A DNA stretch of 16,180 nucleotides from the NCBI GenBank assembly GCA_045810265.1, contig JBJMWF010000143.1, forward strand, positions 1 to 16,180, given 5' to 3'. This DNA is from Scleromatobacter sp045810265 (GTDB taxonomy: Bacteria > Pseudomonadota > Gammaproteobacteria > Burkholderiales > Burkholderiaceae_C). The first letter of the stretch is position 1. Each line of letters begins with the position of its first letter. Below, piece after piece: positions 1-7,368 of the stretch. The notes under the pieces were generated by a model that saw nothing but the letters and a program-made list of their open reading frames with translations, searched no databases and had not been told where the DNA came from. The translations under genes were made by a program, and so were the position numbers.

Positions 1-798
1 GCCCGAGGCGCCCGCCGGCAGCGCGAGCGCGAGGACGGCGCCGCCCGGCAGCGCCACGCCCTGCGGGGACGCCTCGCCGGCGACCAGGTTCATCGGCGGA
101 TCGCTGAAGGCCCCCGCCACGCGGATCGACTTGGGTCGGTGGAACACTTCCGCCGTCGGCCCGTACTGCAGCAGTTCGCCGGCGTCCATCACGGCGGTGT
201 AACCGCCCAGCAGCAGGGCCTCGGTGGGCTCGGTGGTGGCGTAGACGACGGTGGAGCGGCCGGCGGCGAACAGCGCGGACAGCTCGTCGCGCAATTCCTC
301 GCGCAGCTTGTAATCGAGGTTGACCAGCGGCTCGTCGAACAGCATCAGCGGCGCGTTCTTGGCCAGCGCCCGCGCCAGCGCCACGCGCTGCTGCTGGCCG
401 CCCGAGAGTTCGCCCGGCAGCCGCTTCAGGAAGGGCTCGATGTGCAGCTTCTTGGCGAGCTCCAGCACGCGGGCGTCGATGTCGCGCTCCTTGCGCAGGC
501 GCAGCGGCGAGGCGATGTTGTCGGCCACCGTCATCGAGGTGTAGTTGATGAACTGCTGGTAGACCATGGCGACGTTGCGCTCGCGCACCGACTTGCCCGT
601 CACGTCCACGCCGTCCACCATCACGCGTCCGCCATGCGGCTTGTCGAGCCCGGCCATCACGCGCATCAGCGTCGTCTTGCCGGCCTGCGTCGCGCCCAGC
701 AGCACGGTGATCGCGTTGGGCACGAGCACCAGGTCGAGCGGGTACAGCAGGCTTTGCGCCCCCGCTCGTTGTTCGATGCGTTCGAGCATCAGTTCCAT
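1..798 (-). CDS. glpS: Glycerol ABC transporter ATP-binding subunit, GlpS type (partial, 3' end outside window)
   Basis: This is the nucleotide-binding subunit of a glycerol / glycerol-3-phosphate importer, acting on the cytoplasmic face of the inner membrane. The frame is open from the ATG at 798 to the left edge (266 codons; family members are about 350-360 aa), so the C-terminal part is missing. Visible motifs: Walker A GATQAGKT (residues 35-42), Q-loop VYQQF (79-83), signature LSGGQQQR (131-138), Walker B with catalytic Glu FDEP (154-157), D-loop NLD (160-162). The H-loop position reads YATTEP (186-191), with Thr where His is usual; from memory this is typical of the GlpS/GlpT branch. The start overlaps the glpD stop by 10 bp (ATGGAACTGA) and has GGAG 6 nt upstream, so translation is probably coupled. 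The glpD neighbourhood supports glycerol rather than maltose or sn-glycerol-phosphodiester as substrate. Confidence 0.85.
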   Translation of the reverse strand, partial: MELMLERIEQRAGAQSLLYPLDLVLVPNAITVLLGATQAGKTTLMRVMAGLDKPHGGRVMVDGVDVTGKSVRERNVAMVYQQFINYTSMTVADNIASPLRLRKERDIDARVLELAKKLHIEPFLKRLPGELSGGQQQRVALARALAKNAPLMLFDEPLVNLDYKLREELRDELSALFAAGRSTVVYATTEPTEALLLGGYTAVMDAGELLQYGPTAEVFHRPKSIRVAGAFSDPPMNLVAGEASPQGVALPGGAVLALALPAGASG

Positions 799-2378
799 GA
801 AGTCTCCGGAGTCGGTGTGACGGCCACGCCGTCCCAGTGCCTGGCGCACCAGGCAGCGACGGCGGCGCGCTCTTCGGCGCTGTAGTGCAGGCCCAGCTTG
901 CTGCGGCGCCACAGCACGTCCTCGGCGCCGCGGGCCCATTCGTGTTCGTGCAGGTAGTGCAGCTCGCACTCGTACAGGCCGGGTGCGACCTGGGCGCCGG
1001 GCTTGTCGCCGAGCACGCGGTCGATGCGCGCGCCGTAGGCGCGTGCGAGCCGGTGCAGCACGGCGGCGTCGAACTGCGGATAGCGGCGGCGCACGGTCTG
1101 CTCGAAGCGTTCGAAGTCGGTGTCGGGGCGGCGCGCCGGGCCGATCCACTTATTCAGGTCGCCGCCGGGCAGGAAGGCGCCGTTGGTCCAGGCGCCGCGC
1201 GAGGGGTCGACGCCCAGCGGCTGCATCAGCAGGTCGGCCGCGTCCTCGGCCAGGCGGCGGAAGGTGGTGATCTTGCCGCCCCAGGCCGTCAGCAGCGGCG
1301 CCTGCGCGGTATCGAGTTCGAGCGAGTAGTCGCGCGTGACGGCGGACGGATCGCCCGACTCGTCGTCCAGCAGCGGGCGCACGCCGGAATAGGTCCACAC
1401 GACGTCGCTGGGCGTGACCGCCTTGGCGAAGTAGCGGCTCGCCTGCTCGCACAGGTAGGCGATCTCGGACTCGTCGATCTTCGCGCCGCCAATGGCGCCG
1501 TGGTGCTCGACGTCGGTGGTGCCGATCAGGGTGAAATCGCGCTCGTACGGGATCGCGAAGATGATGCGCTTGTCGGGGTTCTGGAAGATGTAGGCGTGGC
1601 CGTGATCGAACAGCCGCGGCACGACGATGTGGCTGCCCTTGACCAGGCGCAGGGACTTGGCGCGCGGCACGTGCGCATGGTCGGACAGGAACTGCGAGGC
1701 CCACGGCCCGGCGGCGTTGACCAGCGCGCGCGCGGTCAGTTCGCGCTGCTCGCCGGCGGCGTTGTCCAGCACCACCTGCCAGCCGTCGGCACCGCGCCGG
1801 GCGCTCTTGCAACGCCAGCGCGTGAGGATGGTCGCGCCGCGTTCGGCGGCGTCGATCGCGTTCAGGGCCACCAGGCGCGCGTCGTCGACCCAGCCGTCCG
1901 AATAGACGAAGCCCTTGGTGAAGCGCGGCTGCAAGGGCGCGCCGGCGGGATGGCGGCGCAGGTCCACCGTGCGCGATGCCGGCAGCACTTCGCGCCGTGC
2001 CAGGTGGTCGTAGAGAAACAGGCCGATGCGGATCATCCACACCGGACGCATGCCCGGGTCGTGAGGCATCACGAAGCGCAGCGGCCACATGATGTGCGGC
2101 GCGCTGCGCAGCAGCACCTCGCGTTCGGCCAGCGCCTTGCGCACCAGCGAGAACTCGTTGTATTCGAGGTAGCGCAGGCCGCCGTGGATCAGCTTGGTGC
2201 TGGATGACGACGTCGCCTGCGCCAGGTCGTCCTTCTCGGACAGCACCACGTTGAGCCCGCGTCCGGCCAGGTCTCGCGCGATGCCGGCGCCGTTGATGCC
2301 GCCACCCACCACCAGCACGTCGCAGCTGGACGGGATCACGCTCGACAAGCGTTGGTCGGGAAGAGGCGGAGCTTGCAC
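789..2378 (-). CDS. glpD: Aerobic glycerol-3-phosphate dehydrogenase
   Basis: FAD-dependent, membrane-associated enzyme that oxidises sn-glycerol 3-phosphate to dihydroxyacetone phosphate and passes electrons to quinone. The N-terminal dinucleotide-binding motif GGGINGAG lies at residues 25-32, followed by the family block with TKLIHGGLRYLE; the C-terminal DAO_C-type helical domain covers roughly the last 130 residues. The open frame extends upstream to 2522, but those extra 48 codons are Arg/Asn-rich, cross the glpR start and do not look like GlpD. I therefore chose the GTG at 2378, preceded by AGAGAAAG, giving 529 aa, the usual family length; a GTG at about 2339 is an alternative. It is divergent from glpR-glpK and overlaps the downstream glpS by 10 bp. 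The palindrome at 2392-2407 lies just upstream of the ribosome site. GlpR control is inferred. Confidence 0.93.
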   Translation of the reverse strand: MQAPPLPDQRLSSVIPSSCDVLVVGGGINGAGIARDLAGRGLNVVLSEKDDLAQATSSSSTKLIHGGLRYLEYNEFSLVRKALAEREVLLRSAPHIMWPLRFVMPHDPGMRPVWMIRIGLFLYDHLARREVLPASRTVDLRRHPAGAPLQPRFTKGFVYSDGWVDDARLVALNAIDAAERGATILTRWRCKSARRGADGWQVVLDNAAGEQRELTARALVNAAGPWASQFLSDHAHVPRAKSLRLVKGSHIVVPRLFDHGHAYIFQNPDKRIIFAIPYERDFTLIGTTDVEHHGAIGGAKIDESEIAYLCEQASRYFAKAVTPSDVVWTYSGVRPLLDDESGDPSAVTRDYSLELDTAQAPLLTAWGGKITTFRRLAEDAADLLMQPLGVDPSRGAWTNGAFLPGGDLNKWIGPARRPDTDFERFEQTVRRRYPQFDAAVLHRLARAYGARIDRVLGDKPGAQVAPGLYECELHYLHEHEWARGAEDVLWRRSKLGLHYSAEERAAVAAWCARHWDGVAVTPTPETSWN

Positions 2379-2509
2379 GGTACTTTCTCTGCGCTGAATA
2401 TTCAGCGTTGTCTCGTTCGAATGGCAGCGATTGTGTTCGTTTCGTTTTCGCTTTTGGCTAAGGAAAACCCTCGAATGGATTCGCATGTGATCGTTTAGAT
2501 TCGCTCGCC
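2379..2509. promoter_or_regulatory. Divergent glpD / glpR control region with palindrome and TTCG repeat tract
   Basis: The 131 bp between the two divergent genes are clearly more AT-rich than the flanks. They contain a perfect 16-bp palindrome CGCTGAATATTCAGCG (2392-2407), an iterated tract TTCGTTTCGTTTTCGC (2436-2451), a repeat TCGAATGG at 2417-2424 and 2471-2478, and GATTCGC at 2478-2484 and 2498-2504, exactly 20 bp apart. DeoR-family GlpR proteins are known to bind TTCG-containing repeats, so this tract is the best operator candidate. I could not assign a confident -35/-10 pair for glpD. Confidence 0.6.
2392..2407. repeat. Perfect 16-bp palindrome upstream of glpD
   Basis: CGCTGAATATTCAGCG equals its own reverse complement over all 16 bases; the next pair outward does not match. 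It ends 13 bp before the chosen GTG start of glpD. It could be a protein-binding site (dyad operator) or a short hairpin with an AUAU loop in the glpD leader RNA. It does not resemble the TTCG-type tract further upstream. Confidence 0.7.
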
Positions 2510-3282
2510 ATGAACCCCTCACCGCGCCAGCTCGAGCTGATCGAGGAAGTGCGTCGCCGCCAGAACGTGACCGTCGAGGCGCTCGGCGAACGCTTCGGCG
2601 TCACCTTGCAGACCGTCCGGCGCGACATCCGGCAGCTGACCGACGCCGGCCTGCTGGCGCGCTTCCACGGCGGCGTGCGCATGCCCGGCTCGACCACCGA
2701 GAACATCGAATACCGCAAGCGCCAGCAGCTCAACGCGCAACCCAAGCAGCGCATCGCCGAGCAGGTGGCGCGGCGCGTGCCGCACGGCTCCTCGCTGCTG
2801 ATCAACATCGGCACCACCACCGAGGCGATCGCACGCGCGCTGCTGCATCACAAGGGCCTGCGCGTGATCACCAACAACCTGAACGTGGCCGCCATCCTGT
2901 CCGACAACGCCGATTGCGAGGTCATCGTGGCGGGCGGCGTGGTGCGCTCGAAGGACCGCGGCATCATCGGGGAAGTGACGGTCGACTTCATCGAGCAGTT
3001 CAAGGTGGACATCGGCCTGATCGGCATCTCCGGCATCGAATCGGACGGCACGCTGCGCGACTTCGACTACCGCGAGGTCAAGGTGGCCCGCGCCATCCTG
3101 GAGCACTCGCGAGAGACCTGGGTCGCCGCCGACCACAGCAAGTTCAACCGGCCGGCGATGGTGGAGATGGCGCGCTTCGACCAGATCGAGATGCTGTTCA
3201 CCGACGGCATGCCGCCCGACCCTTTCCCGACGCTGCTGTCGCAGGCCGGCGTCACCTTGGTCAACTGCAACCAAGAACAACA

Positions 3283-3286
<4 letters not shown>
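2510..3286 (+). CDS. glpR: DeoR-family glycerol-3-phosphate regulon repressor GlpR
   Basis: Cytoplasmic transcription repressor, 258 aa, usual length for the family. The N-terminal DeoR helix-turn-helix spans about residues 6-56 (VTVEALGERFGVTLQTVRRD, then RFHGG). The C-terminal sugar-phosphate-sensing domain of the DeoR/ISOCOT type shows NIGTTTEAIARAL, DFDYREVKVARAIL and ADHSKF. Position between glpD and glpK and the sequence character identify it as GlpR rather than another DeoR member. The ATG at 2510 has no Shine-Dalgarno sequence; a weak -10-like TAGATT (2496-2501) lies 8 nt before it, so the transcript may be leaderless. Its stop overlaps the glpK start by ATGA, so repressor and kinase are probably co-translated. 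Glycerol 3-phosphate as inducer is known for the family, not shown here. Confidence 0.93.
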
Positions 3287-4788
<1,502 letters not shown>

Positions 4789-4814
4789 AGCATCCCGGCG
4801 ACAATGCGCAGATC

Positions 4815-4847
4815 CGGCGCGGCGCCTTCGGGCCCCGCGCCGTTTTT
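4815..4847 (+). terminator. Intrinsic terminator after glpK
   Basis: Stem CGGCGCGG (4815-4822) pairs with CCGCGCCG (4835-4842). Beyond one C-C mismatch an inner stem GCC/GGC closes on a TTCG tetraloop (4827-4830), and five T follow at 4843-4847. This is a textbook rho-independent terminator for glpR-glpK. It ends only 18 nt before the next start codon at 4866, so it may alternatively form in the leader of that gene. Confidence 0.85.
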
Positions 4848-4865
4848 CACTCCCGAGAAAGCGCC

Positions 4866-5375
4866 ATGACCAGCCCGATGTACACCCACTCCGTCCCCGT
4901 CTTCAAGCAGCTGCTGACGGCCCTGAAGACGATCCTGGCGACGACCAGCGCCGAGGTCACGGCCAAGTCCATGAATCCCGACGCCTTCCTGCAGGCGCGG
5001 CTCTACCCGGACATGTTCCCGCTGCTCAAGCAAGTGCAGATCGCCTGCGACTTCGCGCGCGGCGTCTCGGCCCGCCTCGCAGGTGTCGACGTGCCCGTGC
5101 ACGAAGGCAGCGAGGCGAGCTTCGCCGATCTGGACGCCTTGCTGGCGACCACGCTGGCCTTCGTCGACGGCCTGGATGCCGCCGGCTTCGACGGCAGCGA
5201 AGGCAAGGAGATCGTGCTGCGCCCCGGCACGCCCAAGGAACGCAAGCTGAGCGGACAGGCCTACCTGTCGAACTACGGCTTGCCGCAGTTCTTCTTCCAC
5301 GTGACGACCAGCTACGCGATCCTGCGCCACAACGGCGTGGCGGTCGGCAAGAAGGACTACATGGGCGCGTACTGA
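4866..5375 (+). CDS. DUF1993 domain-containing protein
   Basis: A 169-aa soluble protein of the DUF1993 family; no biochemical role is established for this family as far as I know. It shows the typical opening MYTHSVPVFKQLL, the block RLYPDMFPLLKQVQIACDFA and the ending GLPQFFFHVTTSYAILRHNG...KDYMG. It is predicted to be mainly helical (four-helix bundle resembling DinB-like proteins) with no signal peptide or membrane segment. The frame is open further upstream to 4752, but that part overlaps glpK; the ATG at 4866 with GAGAAAG upstream fits the family start. A terminator hairpin ends 18 nt before the start, so a dedicated promoter is not obvious. The 3' end overlaps the convergent tapT by 19 bp. 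Confidence 0.88.
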   Translation: MTSPMYTHSVPVFKQLLTALKTILATTSAEVTAKSMNPDAFLQARLYPDMFPLLKQVQIACDFARGVSARLAGVDVPVHEGSEASFADLDALLATTLAFVDGLDAAGFDGSEGKEIVLRPGTPKERKLSGQAYLSNYGLPQFFFHVTTSYAILRHNGVAVGKKDYMGAY

Positions 5376-6079
5376 GCCCGCAGGCGCTGGTGCGCTTGGC
5401 TGTCGGCGTCCGCCGGCAGCTGGTTGCGAGCCTGCACGTAGTGATGCGTGAAGACGTCCAGCCAGGCCTCCAGCGTGGCCGCGGCGCGCGCCTCGCCGGC
5501 GAGCTCCAGGCACAGCGCGGCCACCTCGCTGGTGCAGAAGTGATCGTCGCGGCGCGAGCGCCGCAGCACGTAGCGCGACACCTGTTCGGGCCGCAGGCTC
5601 AGGACAGGGATGCGATCGAGATATCGGCTCTTGCGGAACATCTTGCGCGCCTCGTTCCAGGTGGCGTCGAGCAGGATGAACAGCGGACGCTTGTGCGCCT
5701 GGGGCAGCACCTCGTGCACCACGCGCTCGGGCGCCGCGTACTCGCCGGGGAAGACGACGAACGGCTGCCACTGCGGGTCGTCCAGCAAGGCCAGCAGCGC
5801 GGGGTCGGTCTCGGTGCGCGCCCAGCCGAACGCAAAGGTGTCGGCCACCACGTCGGCGACCAGCCAGCCCGTGTTGGTGGGCTTGAGCGGCTCGATGTCG
5901 GCCATCAGCAAGCACACCCCGGCGCGCGTGGGCACGGACGGCCGCAATGCGCAAAGACAATGGCTGGGCACCAGCCTGCAGCCCGCGCAACGCTCACGCC
6001 GGGAGCCGCCGCGGGCCAGGAAGGGCTTGGCGCTGCGCGCCAGGCGCGCGGCACGCAGCAGGGAAACGGCATGAGGCAT
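5357..6079 (-). CDS. tapT: tRNA-uridine aminocarboxypropyltransferase, DTW domain (TapT/YfiP family)
   Basis: DTW-domain enzymes transfer the 3-amino-3-carboxypropyl group of S-adenosylmethionine to uridine in tRNA (acp3U; TapT modifies position 47 in E. coli). With the ATG at 6079 the protein is 240 aa (E. coli homologue about 232). It has four Cys in a zinc-type cluster, C31-x2-C34-x6-C41-x-C43; EPLKPTNTGWLVAD at 63-76; the hallmark D138-A-T-W141 followed by NEARKMF; and a C-terminal VSRYVLRRSRRDDHFCTSE block. The start is uncertain: no good ribosome site precedes the ATG, and TTG codons at 6094 (with GAGG upstream) or 6130 are possible. It reads towards DUF1993 and shares 19 bp with its end. 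It is divergent from the crystallin-domain gene. Confidence 0.87.
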   Translation of the reverse strand: MPHAVSLLRAARLARSAKPFLARGGSRRERCAGCRLVPSHCLCALRPSVPTRAGVCLLMADIEPLKPTNTGWLVADVVADTFAFGWARTETDPALLALLDDPQWQPFVVFPGEYAAPERVVHEVLPQAHKRPLFILLDATWNEARKMFRKSRYLDRIPVLSLRPEQVSRYVLRRSRRDDHFCTSEVAALCLELAGEARAAATLEAWLDVFTHHYVQARNQLPADADSQAHQRLRAQYAPM

Positions 6080-6232
6080 CGGGGTATCTGGCAAGGAGAA
6101 TGCCTCGGGCTTGTGTTGCCGAAATGTCAAGTTACTGTCACCGTGTCATGCGGATCCGCCGCTCGCGCGTTAGACAGCCAAGGGCGGCGCCTTCCGGCGT
6201 CGCAGTCCAAGAATCACTCCAGGAGACAGATC
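6080..6232. promoter_or_regulatory. Divergent intergenic region, tapT / crystallin-domain gene
   Basis: 153 bp that must carry the promoters of both divergent genes. The motif TGTCA occurs three times within 24 bp (6125-6129, 6136-6140, 6144-6148). On the minus strand the first copy extends to a consensus -35 TTGACA (6130-6125), but I find no acceptable -10 at 16-18 bp from it. A clear ribosome site AGGAGA lies at 6221-6226 for the plus-strand gene. Confidence 0.35.
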
Positions 6233-7315
6233 ATGCGCATTCTCCCTCGCGCGCTCGCCTTGGCCGCCATCGTCGCCGCCGGACAAGCCTCCGCGGCGAT
6301 CACGCTGTTCGGCCGTGACGACTTCCACGGCGCGCGCGTCACCCTGACGCAGCCGGCGCCCGACTTCCGCGATTTCAACTTCAATGACCGCGCCTCCTCG
6401 GTGGTCGTCGAGAACGAGCCCTGGGAGGTCTGCCAGGACGTCGGCTTCCGCAGCCGCTGCGCCATCCTTGTGCCGGGCAACTATCCCGACCTGAACGCCG
6501 TCGGTCTGGGCGACCGGCTGTCGTCCGCGCGGCCCGTGCATCGCGAACCGCCGCCCCCGCCGCCGCCGCCGGTCGCGCCGCCGCCCACCGGCGACATCGT
6601 GTTCTACGAGCACCCGGGCTTCCACGGCCGCGGCCTGGGCACGTCCGGCGAGATCGGCAACCTGATGCAATACGGCTTCAACGACCAGGCCTCCTCGGTG
6701 ATCGTGTTCGAAGGCCACTGGGAGGTCTGCGAGCACCGCGATTTCAGCGGCCGCTGCATGATCCTGCGGCCGGGCCGCTACCCCGACCTGCGCGCCATGG
6801 GCCTGGACGACCGCATCACCTCCGTGCGCCGGGTGCATCGCGAGGCGCACTACGAGGACGATCGCTACGCGCCGCCGCCGCAGCCGGCCTACGACTGGCG
6901 CCGTCGTCCGCAGGAATACGTCGAGGCCGTGCCGGTCGAATCGGTGCGCGTCGTGTACGCGGCGCCGCAGCAGCAGTGCTGGGTCGAGCAGTCGGCGGCG
7001 CCCGCCAACGCGCGCACCGGCGGTGCGCTGGTGGGCGGCGTGATCGGCGGCATCCTGGGCCATCAGATCGGCGACAACGGCCATCGTGAGGGTGCCACGG
7101 CCGGCGGTGCCATCGCCGGCGCAGTGATCGGCTCGCAGCTGGCGCGCGGTGCCGAGCAGCCGCAGGCAGTCACGCGCTGCACCAGCGTGCCATCGCAGGC
7201 GCCCGACCACTACGACGTCTCCTACTGGTACCACGGCGTGCATCACCACCTGCAGACGACGCTGCCCCCCGGCCCGACGATCGTCGTGAACGGCGACGGC
7301 GAGCCGCGGATCTGA
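6233..7315 (+). CDS. Exported protein with two beta/gamma-crystallin domains and a glycine-zipper tail
   Basis: A 360-aa protein with a Sec signal peptide (basic MRILPR, hydrophobic core, probable cleavage after ASA at 19-21). Two beta/gamma-crystallin domains follow, at about 22-104 and 120-203, each with two Greek keys. Ca-binding-type N/D-N/D-x-x-S/T-S motifs are NDRASS (51-56), NDQASS (150-155) and DDRITS (192-197); the remaining one is degenerate, GDRLSS (93-98). Eight Pro (106-113) plus PPP (116-118) link the domains. Each domain has a Cys pair (67/76, 166/175). The tail has a glycine-zipper of the 17-kDa-antigen/YMGG kind (about 263-303), usually seen in outer-membrane-associated proteins. 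The ATG at 6233 is set by AGGAGA at 6221 and the signal peptide. An envelope stress or structural role is inference; I know no assigned function. Confidence 0.85.
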   Translation: MRILPRALALAAIVAAGQASAAITLFGRDDFHGARVTLTQPAPDFRDFNFNDRASSVVVENEPWEVCQDVGFRSRCAILVPGNYPDLNAVGLGDRLSSARPVHREPPPPPPPPVAPPPTGDIVFYEHPGFHGRGLGTSGEIGNLMQYGFNDQASSVIVFEGHWEVCEHRDFSGRCMILRPGRYPDLRAMGLDDRITSVRRVHREAHYEDDRYAPPPQPAYDWRRRPQEYVEAVPVESVRVVYAAPQQQCWVEQSAAPANARTGGALVGGVIGGILGHQIGDNGHREGATAGGAIAGAVIGSQLARGAEQPQAVTRCTSVPSQAPDHYDVSYWYHGVHHHLQTTLPPGPTIVVNGDGEPRI

Positions 7316-7326
7316 TCAGGCCCGGC

Positions 7327-7361
7327 GCGGCCCGTCGCGCCCTCGAGCGCAGACGGGCCGC
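7327..7361. terminator. Strong hairpin between convergent genes (bidirectional terminator candidate)
   Basis: Ten-base stem 7327-7336 pairs with 7352-7361 (GCGGCCCGTC / GACGGGCCGC). Inside it, GCGC 7337-7340 pairs with 7347-7350, with a single bulged A and a CCTCGA loop. It sits 12 bp after the crystallin-domain gene stop and 8 bp before the stop of the convergent CYTH-CHAD gene. There is no T-run on either side, so termination may need Rho or act only as an RNA 3'-end stabiliser. Confidence 0.6.
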
Positions 7362-7368
7362 ATCGCCA

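Noticed and set aside
837..2207. Long plus-strand open frame (456 codons) opposite glpD
   Set aside because: It is the antisense shadow of glpD, caused by high GC; the translation is low-complexity Ala/Gly/Val/Arg without domain character.
2379..2522. Extension of glpD by 48 codons to 2522
   Set aside because: The added residues are not GlpD-like, lie in the AT-rich control region and cross the glpR start.
2458..2820. Minus-strand 120-codon frame at the glpR start
   Set aside because: It overlaps the GlpR helix-turn-helix coding region in antisense and has no recognisable feature.
6151..6164. CGGATCCGCCGCTC also present at 14090-14103
   Set aside because: A 14-bp match between two GC-rich spacers is expected by chance in a window of this size; the flanks do not align.
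6550..6590. CCG-type repeat, considered as a CRISPR or microsatellite element
   Set aside because: It is the in-frame polyproline linker of the crystallin-domain protein.
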